From: JBFFZF01 sp050732695
Lineage (GTDB): Bacteria > Gemmatimonadota > Gemmatimonadetes > Longimicrobiales > RSA9
Direction of reading: 5' to 3'
Assembly (NCBI GenBank): GCA_050732695.1
Contig: JBOHRL010000037.1
Span: 1 to 64,000 of the forward strand
DNA length: 64,000 nucleotides
Position numbers and translations under genes: made by a program. The notes under the pieces are model-generated. The model saw only the letters and a program-made list of their open reading frames with translations, ran no database searches and was not told the origin of the DNA. This document shows positions 7,576 to 16,013 of the stretch, one piece after another. Numbering within the stretch: the stretch's first letter is position 1; every line of letters starts with the position of its first letter.

Positions 7576-8016
7576 TTACTTTGCCACGGTGATCTTGATT
7601 GGCGTGGCTCGCCTTCCGTTGACCTCCAGGAGAACATAGTACAACCCCGACGCTACTTCCCTGCCATCCCTGTCGAGGCCATCCCAGTAGGCCAAATGGG
7701 TTCCAGGCGTCGTGTACTCCAGACTCTCGACTGCGGTCCCGTTCCCCGCCGGGTGATTCAGCGCCGTCGGTACTGCGACACGCTGATGCAGCACATTGAA
7801 AATCCGGATCGTCACGACGACCGGCCTCCCGCTTTCGAACATCGCCGGAAACAGATCAAATGGGATCGTCGTTTCCGGGTTGAACGGATTCGGGAAGTTC
7901 TGCTGCAATTGAAAACCACGATCTCGGGTCGGGCTGCTCGACTGCGCCGTCGTTGGCTTAGCGAACACTCCGAAACCGAGCAGGAGGACGACACCGACGC
8001 CAAGTAAGCGCCTCAT
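7576..8016 (-). CDS. Small secreted protein consisting of a FlgD/T9SS-like C-terminal sorting domain
   Basis: About 146 residues. The N-terminus is a signal peptide (LLGVGVVLLLGFGVFAKPTTAQ). The mature part begins near FQLQQNFPNPFNPETTIPFD, the hallmark opening of FlgD-Ig-like/type IX secretion C-terminal domains. It continues with VTIRIFNVLHQRV, THLAYWDGLDRDGREVASGLYYVLL and ends with ITVAK. Such domains normally terminate large secreted proteins; here there is no cargo before it. The ATG at 8016 follows GGAGG at proper spacing; the GTG at 8022 is less likely. Role unknown: a surface-anchored adaptor, or the remnant of a larger protein. Confidence 0.8.
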   Translation of the reverse strand: MRRLLGVGVVLLLGFGVFAKPTTAQSSSPTRDRGFQLQQNFPNPFNPETTIPFDLFPAMFESGRPVVVTIRIFNVLHQRVAVPTALNHPAGNGTAVESLEYTTPGTHLAYWDGLDRDGREVASGLYYVLLEVNGRRATPIKITVAK

Positions 8017-8115
8017 CGTCACCTCCGCACAGACTGCTGTGCTGTAGCAGTGTTTGCGATATCCCTCCGTTGATTTCGAGGACCAAGGATGCCCGATACC
8101 CCTCCGGTAAGAGGA

Positions 8116-8144
8116 AGGATAAACCTTGATGCCAAGCCGGTCAA
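8116..8144 (-). promoter_or_regulatory. Candidate promoter of the secreted sorting-domain gene
   Basis: Minus strand: -35 TTGACC (8144-8139), 17-bp spacer, -10 TATCCT (8121-8116). It gives a leader of about 90 nt before the ATG at 8016. It lies in the 147-bp gap after selB, so the gene need not be read from the long selB transcript. Confidence 0.5.
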
Positions 8145-8163
8145 GACCTTGCCGGACCTGCGG

Positions 8164-10062
8164 CTAGGTGGCTGTATGTGAGCCTGGGACTGAAGGTTCC
8201 ACGCGCCGGCGCTCGCCGCTGCGGCGGGTGACGCCAGCCCGGTCAAGGTGTTCGAGCAATGGAATCAGGTACTTACGGGAAATTCCGAAGAGGTCCCGAA
8301 AGTCGGCCGGGCTGAGATCATCGCGGCCGGCAAGGTTCTTTCGGGCGAGAGCGATCGCGGAGGCGAGTGCGAGGGGGTGGAGGAATCGGCCGTCCGCAAT
8401 CGGGACGAGGCGGCCAGCGCGGAGAAGGAAGTGAAGCAGGTCGTCGAGGTCGGTGCGGGAGGAGTACGGCGGGGGAATCTCGTCGCGGCCGGGTGCGGCA
8501 AGGCCGGCCTCGAGGAACAGGCGTTCGAGGGCGTCCGCCGCCGCCTGCTCGCCGGGCTGGAGTGTTGCCCGAAAGGAAGCAAGGCGAATGGTGTGGGCTT
8601 CGGCGACGACGAGGCCGGCCCTGATGAGTTCGTCGATCATGGCATCGGCGAGTGCAGGCGGCGCGTGAGGCGGGAGTGTCTGGCGCAACGTTTCGCGGGG
8701 AATTCCCGCAGCAAGCGGCTTGTTCTCGTGGAACGATGTGATCGCCGCGAGGAAAGACGCGCGTGCGAGGGATGAGACATCCGCGTGAAAGAGGCGGCCG
8801 GCGGCGTGAAGAAATGCGGCACTCGAGTAGTCGGTTCCGGGGAGCAGTGGGATGAGGATGGGAATGCGGTCGATCGGCAGGCCGGAGAAGGCTGCGAGGC
8901 GTGCGGCGGCGTCGAGCGCGAGCGGTGGTTCGTCGTCGAGCAAGGAGCGGAAGCAGGCAAGCACGGAATCAGAGATTCGTTTCCGCTTCGGTGCCTGCGG
9001 TTCGACGACTCGCCCGCCGGCAATGGTCGTGACCGGGGAGAACGAACGGAGTACGAATCGGTCACCGGCGCGGGCGACGATCGGACTCTCGAGTCGGATC
9101 TGGGCCCAGCCCTCGTGGCGAGGGGCAAGCGGCCCGGTCTGGAGCAGGGCGACGCGGCCGAGAATCTCGGTCGTACCGAGATGGAAACGCACACGCTGTC
9201 GGGTTCGCATGGGCGAGGCCGTCGCGAGCGCGCGCAGGCGCACGGTCACGATGCGAGCCGCATCCCAGGCATCGCCTTCGACGAGGCAGTCGCCGCGACG
9301 GACGTCGGTTCGGGCCGTACCGGCGAGGGCGAGTGCAGCGCGTTCGCCTGCACGTGCACGGTCTTTGTCCCTGCCGTGTGTCTGGATCCCGCGCACACGT
9401 ACGCGTTCGCCGGCCGGCAGAAGCCGGAGTGTTGCGTCGGTCCGGACCAGACCGGACCAGACGGTGCCGGTGACGACGGTACCTGTGCCCCTGACGGTGA
9501 AGATGCGATCGATGGGCAGGCGGAAGGCATCGTTTTCGTCGCGTGATGGCAGCGCGCGCGCGGCTTGCGCAATGCTGGCGACGAGCGGATCGAGACCCTG
9601 GCCGGTCATCACGGAAGTGGTGAGGGTCGGGGAATCATGGAACGTCGTTGGTTCGAGCAGAGACGTGACGTCTTCGCGCACGAGTTCGAGCCAATCGTCG
9701 GTGACGAGATCGCATTTGGTCAGTACGACGAGCAGTGCGCGTACACCGAGGAGTTCGAGGATGGCGAGGTGTTCGCGAGTCTGCGGCATGACGCCTTCAT
9801 CAGCGGCCACGATGAGTAGCGCGAGGTCGATTCCTGTCGCGCCCGCGAGCATGTTGCGGACGAAGGCCTCATGGCCGGGCACGTCGACGATGCCGATCTC
9901 GGTGCCGTCGTCGAGCGTGAGGTTGGCGAATCCGATGTCGATGGTGATGCCGCGCTGTTTTTCCTCGGGCAAACGATCGGTGTCGATGCCGGTGAGGGCG
10001 CGAACAAGAGCGGTCTTGCCGTGATCGATGTGGCCGGCAGTGCCGAGGATCAGGGCCGGCAC
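8164..10062 (-). CDS. selB: Selenocysteine-specific elongation factor SelB
   Basis: 632 residues, as in other SelB proteins. The GTPase domain has GTAGHIDHGKTALV (P-loop), RGITIDIGFAN (G2), DVPGHE (G3) and TKCD (G4). EF-Tu-like domains follow (VRGTGTVVTGTV, RGIQTHGRDKDRA), then the SelB-type C-terminus of winged-helix repeats (LFGISRKYLIPLLEHLDRAG at the end). It delivers Sec-tRNA to UGA codons marked by SECIS hairpins. The start is a GTG at 10062, giving VPALILGTAGHIDHGK, inside the last codons of recO (13-bp overlap). Open frame upstream of this belongs to recO DNA. No selA, selD or tRNA-Sec is in the window, so the rest of the machinery must be elsewhere. Confidence 0.94.
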   Translation of the reverse strand: MPALILGTAGHIDHGKTALVRALTGIDTDRLPEEKQRGITIDIGFANLTLDDGTEIGIVDVPGHEAFVRNMLAGATGIDLALLIVAADEGVMPQTREHLAILELLGVRALLVVLTKCDLVTDDWLELVREDVTSLLEPTTFHDSPTLTTSVMTGQGLDPLVASIAQAARALPSRDENDAFRLPIDRIFTVRGTGTVVTGTVWSGLVRTDATLRLLPAGERVRVRGIQTHGRDKDRARAGERAALALAGTARTDVRRGDCLVEGDAWDAARIVTVRLRALATASPMRTRQRVRFHLGTTEILGRVALLQTGPLAPRHEGWAQIRLESPIVARAGDRFVLRSFSPVTTIAGGRVVEPQAPKRKRISDSVLACFRSLLDDEPPLALDAAARLAAFSGLPIDRIPILIPLLPGTDYSSAAFLHAAGRLFHADVSSLARASFLAAITSFHENKPLAAGIPRETLRQTLPPHAPPALADAMIDELIRAGLVVAEAHTIRLASFRATLQPGEQAAADALERLFLEAGLAAPGRDEIPPPYSSRTDLDDLLHFLLRAGRLVPIADGRFLHPLALASAIALARKNLAGRDDLSPADFRDLFGISRKYLIPLLEHLDRAGVTRRSGERRRVEPSVPGSHTAT

Positions 10063-10808
10063 GACGGATCGCCGATCGCGGTGGCGATGAAATCGAGCGA
10101 GCGAAGCCGGGTGCCTTCGAGCACGTGGTGATCGAGATAACGCGAAAGCAACCACCAGTGGCCTTCTGTTCGGGGCAGCGTGCACGGTTCCCCCTGCACG
10201 AACGCCCGCAGGGCTGCCCGCGCATGAGGCGGCAGATTCCGTCCGGGCGCGCGCGGGGCACATTGCGAGCAGCGCAGCCCGCCGGCCGCATAGTCGAAGG
10301 ATGCGGTTTCGTCCGCGGCGATATCCCGGGCACAGTCGATACAATCATCCAGCTCGGGAGCGAAGCCGAGGTGTGCGATGAGGAGCCATGTCTCGCCAAG
10401 GACAGCGGCCTCGATGGCGTCGGGCACCACGGCAGCCAGGCGGTGCAATGCCTCGAGCACGACGTGATAGAGGCCGGGGTGCGAACTCTCACGCGTCGAG
10501 CAGATGACGATCTCGGCGAGCAGGGACGCGCCACCGAATCGAAGCAGGTGCGTGCCGAGGCGCTGGCCGCTCTGCGTCAGGTCGAATGCGGAGAGCGTGT
10601 GCAGCTCGCGGGACTCTTTCGCGTAGTACGTCGCGATGCCTTCGGTGAACGGTTCGAGCACGCCGCCGAAACGACCGCGCGGGCCGCGTGCTCCCTTGGC
10701 GATCACGGATTGTACACCGTGAGTCGAGGTCAGCAGACGCAGGATGCGACTGGTTTCGCCGTAGGCGAACGCCTGGAGGATGATCGCGTCCGCCGAGACG
10801 AGGGCCAT
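10050..10808 (-). CDS. recO: DNA repair protein RecO
   Basis: 252 residues. RecO works with RecR (and RecF) to load RecA on SSB-coated DNA. The N-terminal OB fold is visible as SADAIILQAFAYGETSRILRL and VIAKGARGPRGRFGGVLEPF. The C-terminal zinc site has the CxxC pair CIDC (DDCIDCARD) and CSQC. The ATG at 10808 (MALVSADAII) follows the stop of the upstream gene by 4 bp. The frame is open much further upstream but that part overlaps another gene. Its 3' end overlaps selB. No recR is nearby. Confidence 0.92.
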   Translation of the reverse strand: MALVSADAIILQAFAYGETSRILRLLTSTHGVQSVIAKGARGPRGRFGGVLEPFTEGIATYYAKESRELHTLSAFDLTQSGQRLGTHLLRFGGASLLAEIVICSTRESSHPGLYHVVLEALHRLAAVVPDAIEAAVLGETWLLIAHLGFAPELDDCIDCARDIAADETASFDYAAGGLRCSQCAPRAPGRNLPPHARAALRAFVQGEPCTLPRTEGHWWLLSRYLDHHVLEGTRLRSLDFIATAIGDPSCRP

Positions 10809-10812
10809 GGCG

Positions 10813-11421
10813 TCAGTCTTCGCCGGTAAGGAGCCGATCGACAAGCCGCTGGCGTTCGCCGGGCGCATCGAGCTGACCGCCCTCGATCGCGAGATCGAGT
10901 TCTGCGATGCGGATGAGCAGGCGTCGTTGGCTCGAGGGACCGCGTGCGCGCACGGCGGCGAATCCGGCGACCGCGACAAGACCGATGGCGGGCAGGATCG
11001 CCAGCCACCATCGGCGCGGACTTGCCGGCGACCGGACCTGCGGGCTGGCCATGCTCGGTGGCGTTGCCGCACCGACGTTCGCGGGTTTGCCGCCGACCAC
11101 GACCATGTAATCGCCCGTGGGGAAAGGTGAGCGCACGAATGGTCCGATGTAGAGGTTCGCACCCAGTCTTGCCGCAACGAAGTAGACAGCACCTGCGATG
11201 GCATCTTCGCCAGACCGGAGGGTGAACTCGCCTCGCGCATCGGCGCGACCTTCGGCGACACGCGCGCCACCCGCCTCGTCCACGCGATGCAAAACGACGT
11301 CGAGGTCTGGCACAGCGACGCCCGCGGTATCCACGAGGCGACCTGACATGACGGTCTGCGCGGACAGCGTGGCCGGCGACGTCGCGATCGCAACGGCGAA
11401 CAGACACGCGGCGAATTTCAT
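10813..11421 (-). CDS. Membrane protein with carboxypeptidase-regulatory-like (Ig-like) ectodomain
   Basis: 202 residues, function not recognised. A signal peptide (MKFAACLFAVAIATSPATLSAQ) leads into a short beta-sandwich of the carboxypeptidase-regulatory type (SGRLVDTAGVAVPDLDVVLH, ARGEFTLRSGED, VYFVAARLGANLYIGPFVRS). A proline/serine linker and one transmembrane helix (WWLAILPAIGLVAVAGFAAV) follow, then a cytoplasmic coiled segment (RRLLIRIAELDLAIEGGQL, ERQRLVDRLL). That places the sandwich in the periplasm and the helix inside. It overlaps the bifunctional nuclease stop by 4 bp (ATGA) and is 4 bp from recO. The short cytoplasmic helical tail resembles that of CcmI/TPR-type assembly proteins only in general layout. 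Confidence 0.6.
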   Translation of the reverse strand: MKFAACLFAVAIATSPATLSAQTVMSGRLVDTAGVAVPDLDVVLHRVDEAGGARVAEGRADARGEFTLRSGEDAIAGAVYFVAARLGANLYIGPFVRSPFPTGDYMVVVGGKPANVGAATPPSMASPQVRSPASPRRWWLAILPAIGLVAVAGFAAVRARGPSSQRRLLIRIAELDLAIEGGQLDAPGERQRLVDRLLTGED

Positions 11422-11954
11422 GGATTGAAGCGACCGAAATCCTCGGGGTTCATGCGACGCAGGTACTCGCGCAGCTGTTCGGGGCTGAGGCCCTGCGCGG
11501 GATTCTCTTCTTCGTCGGGGACCGTGCCGAGGTCAGGCCCCTCTTCACCGCCCTCGGACATCTCGATCGACGTGTGTTCGAGCAGATCATCGGTCGTGTA
11601 GATCGTGGCCGCCATGCGGAGCGCGATCGCAATGGAATCGGACGGCCGCGCATCGACGCTGACCATTTCCGATCCGCGCTGAATGACGAGTTCCGCGAAG
11701 TACGTGTTTTCGACGACCTTCGTGATCATGACGCGCTGAAGTTTGCCGCCGAGGCCCATGATCACGGAAGCGAAGAGGTCGTGCGTCAGAGGGCGGGAGA
11801 ACTTCATGCCGGCCAGTTCCATGGCGATTGCGCTCGCTTCGCCGGGCCCGATCCAGATGGGCAGGACGCGCGACCCGTCGGTCTCCTGGAGGATGACGAC
11901 CGGCGTGTTCGAGGTGCGATCGAGCCCGAGACTCTGAACCTTGACTTCAACCAT
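11418..11954 (-). CDS. Bifunctional nuclease family protein (DUF151/BFN)
   Basis: 178 residues. The DUF151 core is clear: VEVKVQSLGLDRTSNTPVVI, GSRVLPIWIGPGEASAIAM, RPLTHDLFASVI, ITKVVENTYFAELVIQRG, and VDARPSDSIAIALRM. Family members have weak DNase and RNase activity in plants and a protein of this fold is widespread in bacteria, with unclear role. The C-terminal tail is acidic (GGEEGPDLGTVPDEEEN) and likely disordered, ending in a helix (LSPEQLREYLRRMNPEDFGRF) reminiscent of UvrC-interacting tails. It is 84 bp downstream of ptsI. Product family is secure, biochemical function inferred. Confidence 0.88.
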   Translation of the reverse strand: MVEVKVQSLGLDRTSNTPVVILQETDGSRVLPIWIGPGEASAIAMELAGMKFSRPLTHDLFASVIMGLGGKLQRVMITKVVENTYFAELVIQRGSEMVSVDARPSDSIAIALRMAATIYTTDDLLEHTSIEMSEGGEEGPDLGTVPDEEENPAQGLSPEQLREYLRRMNPEDFGRFNP

Positions 11955-12038
11955 GCGACCCCCTGCCCTGCGATCGAGCGCGTGGACCAGTGGTCTTACG
12001 GTACTCCAAAGACATTGCGTGGTTCAGCGCCACGGCGG

Positions 12039-13829
12039 TCAGCGGGAAGGTCCGGTCGGCGACAGGTTCCAGCGGTCCGAGAACATGCTGAGGTCGAGCC
12101 ACTCGAGGAGTCCGTGGCGCAGGATGCGGACCGCGTCCTCTGCTGTGCCGGCGGCGAGCACGTCGTGAACGGACGCCCTGGCCGCTGCCATCGGGACCGA
12201 GCGGATGACCTTCTTTGTCTCGGACAGGGACGATGGGCCAACGCTGAGCGCCGTGATGCCGAGGCCCAGAAAGAGATAGATCGCGAGCGGATTCCCTGCC
12301 ATCTCGCCGCATACGCTCACCTCGATGCCTCCGCCCCGCCCGGCGGCAGCCGTCATGTCGAGCAACCGAATGACGGACGGGTGGAAGGGCGTGAAGCGAG
12401 GTGCGAGCCGGGCATTGCCTCGATCCACAGCCAATGTGTACTGAATCAGGTCGTTGGTACCGATCGAGAAGAAATCGGCATGACGGGCGAGTTCCGGCGC
12501 CGTCAACGCGGCGGCGGGCGTCTCGATCATCGCACCGAGCTTGTAGCCCGGGTTGAACGGAATGCCTTCCGCGCGCAGCCGCTGTTCTTCCTCATTGAGC
12601 AGCGCGCGCGCCTGCTGTATCTCCGAAATGTCGTTGATCAATGGAAGCATGATGCGCACATCGCCGTGCACGGTCGCGCGGAGCGCCGCGCGGAGATGCG
12701 TGCGAAACATGTCGGGCATGTCGAGGCAGACGCGAATCGCACGCCAACCGAGAAACGGATTCTCCTCGGGCTGCATTCGCATGAACTGCGGGAACTTGTC
12801 GCCGCCAAGATCGAACGTACGGATGAACACGGCATGGCGGGGGAATCGCTCCGCAACGTGGCGGAACGATTCGTACTGTTCTTCCTCGTCCGGCGGGTGG
12901 GTGCGGCCAACGATCAGAAACTCGGTGCGGAACAGGCCAACGCCTTCCGCGCCGTGAGTGCGAGCGAATTCGGCCTCGGCGGGCAGGTCGATGTTCGCGC
13001 GCAGGACGATCGGCTGGTGATCGGGCGTGACCGAAGGATGACGATCGACTCCTTCGAGTTCGAGTTCCCACTCGCGCACACGGGTGTCTCGCTCGCGGTA
13101 GAGCTGCTTCTCGATGGTGCTCGGGTTCACGACGACGCGGCCGGACCGGCCATCGAGCGCGATCTCCTGGCCGGACTGGACTTCTGTCGAGAAGTCGCCC
13201 AGACCCACGACGGCCGGCAGGTTGAGCGAACGCGCAAGGATCGCGGAATGCGAGGTTCGCGTGCCGGCGTCCGTCGCAATGCCGATCACCTTCTCGCGGT
13301 CGAGCTGAACGGTGAGGGAAGGCGTCAGATCGCGCGCAACGAGAACCACCCCGTGCGGCGCATCCTCGAGACCGAAGTCGGGATCCTCGAGTCCGAGCAA
13401 TCGGCGCATCACCCGCGTTTCGACATCCACGAGATCGTTCAGGCGATCCATGATCATGGGATGTCCGCTGCGCGTCCATTCCGCTTCGATTTCGAGCATG
13501 CACAGTTCGAACGCACGCGCAGCGGAGAAGTGGTTCTCGCGGATGTAGCGAATCGTCCGATCCACGACCTCGACATCATCCAGCATGAGGATCTGGGGCT
13601 CGAAGATGCGAGCTTCGATGGAACCGAGCTGTTTCGCGGTCCCCTTCTGCACATCGGTGATCCGCTTCTTTGCCCACGCGCGGGCTTCATCGAAGCGTTC
13701 GATCTCGGCCTCGATCGCGGATTCGCCAATGTTCATGGAAGGCGGTCGCGGCAGCTCCCAGCGCAGCACGTACGCGGGGCCGACGACGATACCCGGAGAG
13801 GCCGGTGTGCCATCGCGGACGAGCCCCAT
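12039..13829 (-). CDS. ptsI: Phosphoenolpyruvate-protein phosphotransferase (PTS enzyme I)
   Basis: About 596 residues. EI autophosphorylates from PEP on a histidine and passes phosphate to HPr. The phosphohistidine is in TDAGTRTSHSAILARSLN (about residue 195). The PEP-binding barrel shows GLFRTEFLIVGR, FIRTFDLGGDKFP, GWRAIRVCLD, MLPLINDISE, GAMIETPAA, FSIGTNDLIQYTLAVDRGN and SVCGEMAG with the catalytic cysteine. No GAF domain is fused, so it is canonical EI, not EI-Ntr. Start: GTG 13832 and ATG 13829 are adjacent; GGAGAGG upstream suits 13829. It immediately follows ptsH. Confidence 0.95.
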   Translation of the reverse strand: MGLVRDGTPASPGIVVGPAYVLRWELPRPPSMNIGESAIEAEIERFDEARAWAKKRITDVQKGTAKQLGSIEARIFEPQILMLDDVEVVDRTIRYIRENHFSAARAFELCMLEIEAEWTRSGHPMIMDRLNDLVDVETRVMRRLLGLEDPDFGLEDAPHGVVLVARDLTPSLTVQLDREKVIGIATDAGTRTSHSAILARSLNLPAVVGLGDFSTEVQSGQEIALDGRSGRVVVNPSTIEKQLYRERDTRVREWELELEGVDRHPSVTPDHQPIVLRANIDLPAEAEFARTHGAEGVGLFRTEFLIVGRTHPPDEEEQYESFRHVAERFPRHAVFIRTFDLGGDKFPQFMRMQPEENPFLGWRAIRVCLDMPDMFRTHLRAALRATVHGDVRIMLPLINDISEIQQARALLNEEEQRLRAEGIPFNPGYKLGAMIETPAAALTAPELARHADFFSIGTNDLIQYTLAVDRGNARLAPRFTPFHPSVIRLLDMTAAAGRGGGIEVSVCGEMAGNPLAIYLFLGLGITALSVGPSSLSETKKVIRSVPMAAARASVHDVLAAGTAEDAVRILRHGLLEWLDLSMFSDRWNLSPTGPSR

Positions 13830-13832
13830 CAC

Positions 13833-14117
13833 TTACACCTCTCCGAAGCCGCGCTTGACCAGCGCGACCAACGCGTCCACCGCAGGGCCCGCATCCTCGC
13901 CCGTCGCCCGGATCGTGATCTCGCTGCCGTACTCCGCGGCCAGCATCATCATGCCCATGATGCTCTTGCCATTGACCTCGAGATCCTCCCTGAGCACGAA
14001 TACATCACACCGGTACGTATGCGCAGCTTTCACGAACTCTGCCGCCGGCCTCGCGTGCATCCCGAACTTGTTCGAGATGCGGACTGTCCGGCTCGATTCG
14101 AGGACTGGCGTGCTCAT
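13833..14117 (-). CDS. ptsH: Phosphocarrier protein HPr
   Basis: 94 residues. The active-site motif KFGMHARPAAEF contains the EI-phosphorylated histidine (His21, equivalent to His15). EVNGKSIMGMMMLA contains Ser52, equivalent to the Ser46 that HprK phosphorylates in Gram-positive-type regulation. Both residues are intact, and an hprK gene lies in the same run. The ATG overlaps the EIID stop by 4 bp and the stop is directly followed by ptsI. The short N-terminal extension (MSTPVLESSR) is unusual but not remarkable. Confidence 0.95.
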   Translation of the reverse strand: MSTPVLESSRTVRISNKFGMHARPAAEFVKAAHTYRCDVFVLREDLEVNGKSIMGMMMLAAEYGSEITIRATGEDAGPAVDALVALVKRGFGEV

Positions 14118-14860
14118 GGGACGAGCGCGACGGCAAGGGTGAGGAGCATGGCTGCGATGAGAACAGCGATGACCGGCGTGCGGACAGTGTTTCCGAAGCG
14201 GACGCCGAGCAGCGCACCGATCACGACCACAACCAGCCAGGGCAGGCCGGGCAGTGGACCGGCCATCGACGCAACCGCAAGGATCGGCAGCAGCATGCCG
14301 AGTGCGATGGCACCGGCGTCCGCCAATCGCTCCTGAATGTTGGCGACGTGAGCGCGGCGCAACTGGCGAGCCACTTCGCGGCCGTTGTAATAGCCGACGT
14401 GAAAGGACCAGCCGCGCAGAGTGAGAGCGCCAAGGTTGTATCCGCCGAGGAAGACGAGTGTGGCCAGCCACCACTCGGCACCGAGGCTCAGAAGCAGTAG
14501 CGCGATCATCGCCCAGAGCGGACGCCAGCCCACCCAGATCAGGCCATCGCCGAGACCACCGAGCGAACCACGCACAGCAGACTTGAACCGTTCGATGGTG
14601 GCCGGCTCAACGCCTTCTGCTTCGAGGCGGGTGACGGCGCCGAGCGCAACGCCGACGAGGTATGGGTGACTGTTGAACAACTGGCGGTGGCGTTCGATCG
14701 CGGCGGCAAGACCGTCGGGCCGACCCGCGTAGATTGCGCGCAGGACTGGCAACAGCGCGAATGCGAACCCGCCCCCAATCAGAGTCCGGTAGTTCCACGA
14801 ACCCTGAATGGCGAGCGATCGAAGGTACATCGAGATCTTGATTCGCGAACCGACGTTCAT
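14114..14860 (-). CDS. PTS EIID component, mannose/fructose/sorbose family
   Basis: 248 residues, membrane protein. EIID is found only in the mannose-type PTS and forms the sugar channel with EIIC. N-terminal signature: SMYLRSLAIQGSWNYRTLIG; then GFAFALLPVLRAIY, FNSHPYLVGVALGAV and a long helix with FKSAVRGSLGGLGDGLIW, followed by three to four hydrophobic helices to the C-terminus. It overlaps EIIC upstream and HPr downstream by 4 bp each, so the stoichiometric components are translationally coupled. Substrate cannot be told from sequence. Confidence 0.92.
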   Translation of the reverse strand: MNVGSRIKISMYLRSLAIQGSWNYRTLIGGGFAFALLPVLRAIYAGRPDGLAAAIERHRQLFNSHPYLVGVALGAVTRLEAEGVEPATIERFKSAVRGSLGGLGDGLIWVGWRPLWAMIALLLLSLGAEWWLATLVFLGGYNLGALTLRGWSFHVGYYNGREVARQLRRAHVANIQERLADAGAIALGMLLPILAVASMAGPLPGLPWLVVVVIGALLGVRFGNTVRTPVIAVLIAAMLLTLAVALVP

Positions 14861-15519
14861 GACAGCGCCAGAAGCAGAAGTCCACCGCCGAGACCAGCCA
14901 CGAACAGACGCCAGCGTTCCTTCCAGCCGCCGAAGATCGTGAATGAGCCGGCGCCAACGATCACTGCTGCGACGATCAACAATCCGCGTGCGGTGCCGTC
15001 ATTGACCGGCCAGGCCGCGACCCCGCTTCGCACGAGCGCGGCACCGATCGCGCCGCCTGCCAGACACAGGACCGCGCCGCGCAGGAAATCGATGAGCATC
15101 GCAAGCAGGTGGCGGCTCTGAACCGAACGGACCGTCGGTGGCGGCGCGCCCGCGTGCAGAACGCGATCGTTCCACTCACGCAGCTTGACGACGGAAGCGC
15201 CGGTCAGTTGTTCCCAGAGCAGCGCGAACGCGACGGCCAGCAGCAACGCGCTTCCCTGTCCGGGATCCGCGGCGACGAACGCCCAGGTCCCTGCAACAGC
15301 CGCTGTCCCCGCTTCCGGATAGCGCGCTGCACCGATCGGCAGAATGCCGAGGTGGAAGACCTCGAGCACCGCACCGATCACCGCACCCGCTGCCGGATCC
15401 CCGAGCACGAGGCCCATCATCGGAGCCGCCACGATCGGGCGCGAAAGCATCGTCTGAGCGCAGGATGTCGCGTCGAGCGCGACAACCCCGCCCACGAGGC
15501 CCAGGCCGATCCAGCTCAC
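14857..15519 (-). CDS. PTS EIIC component, mannose/fructose/sorbose family
   Basis: 220 residues with six or more hydrophobic segments. Features of the EII-Sor family: GGVVALDATSCAQTMLSRPI, PMMGLVLGDPAAGAVIGAVLEVFHLG with the LGD and ExxxLG stretch, ILPIGAARYPE, and a C-terminal GAGSFTIFGG. It is somewhat short for the family (about 250), lacking part of the middle, but all main blocks are seen. It sits between EIIB and EIID with 4-bp overlaps. It should be the sugar-binding channel partner of EIID. Confidence 0.88.
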   Translation of the reverse strand: MSWIGLGLVGGVVALDATSCAQTMLSRPIVAAPMMGLVLGDPAAGAVIGAVLEVFHLGILPIGAARYPEAGTAAVAGTWAFVAADPGQGSALLLAVAFALLWEQLTGASVVKLREWNDRVLHAGAPPPTVRSVQSRHLLAMLIDFLRGAVLCLAGGAIGAALVRSGVAAWPVNDGTARGLLIVAAVIVGAGSFTIFGGWKERWRLFVAGLGGGLLLLALS

Positions 15520-16013
15520 GGCGCCAGCTCTTCGTCCGCGAGAAGCCGCTCGGCGGAAATGCGCCGGCTGCCGGGCATATCCTGAGCGCTCGGCCGCGCA
15601 CCCTCGACAACCAGGTGCTCGAGCGCATCGCGCTCGGCGTCATTCAGAAAAAGGTACGGCAGCAACTCCATCCGCCCGGGCGCATAGTGGATCCCACCGA
15701 GATTCACATCGCGTCCCGCCAGCGTACCCCCGGCCGCGAATCTGGCCATGGTCACGATGTCGCGTGTCAGCACGATGACGCGGGGCGCGCCGTTGTCCCA
15801 TACGCGGAAGCGCTCCCGCGCGTCACTGACCGTTACGAACGCTGCGGTAATGTCCGGTGGCAGGCCCAGCGTGTAAAGCTCCTGCTCCCATTCGGAGGCC
15901 GCGAGATCATCGTCGACGACAACGATCTGATCCGGGTGCAGCACGGTTCCCCAACCCACGACAACCTGCCCGTGGATGAGGCGTTCATCCACGCGAAGCA
16001 GCTGGATCGGCAT
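15516..16013 (-). CDS. PTS EIIB component, mannose/fructose/sorbose family
   Basis: 165 residues. The phosphorylation site is at the N-terminus: LLRVDERLIHGQVVVGW with His14. Downstream are QIVVVDDDLAASEWEQEL, the central GAPRVIVLTR, and VNLGGIHYAPGR, all typical for EIIB-Man/Sor. It receives phosphate from EIIA and gives it to the incoming sugar. It overlaps the EIIA stop by 29 bp, an unusually long overlap; a later start would delete the active-site histidine, so the overlap seems genuine. Confidence 0.93.
   Translation of the reverse strand: MPIQLLRVDERLIHGQVVVGWGTVLHPDQIVVVDDDLAASEWEQELYTLGLPPDITAAFVTVSDARERFRVWDNGAPRVIVLTRDIVTMARFAAGGTLAGRDVNLGGIHYAPGRMELLPYLFLNDAERDALEHLVVEGARPSAQDMPGSRRISAERLLADEELAP

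Noticed and set aside
11574..14336. A 920-codon open frame on the plus strand opposite ptsI, ptsH and EIID
   Set aside because: It lies antisense to genes with clear homology and intact motifs, has no ribosome site or recognisable domain, and is explained by GC-rich codon bias leaving the opposite frame open.
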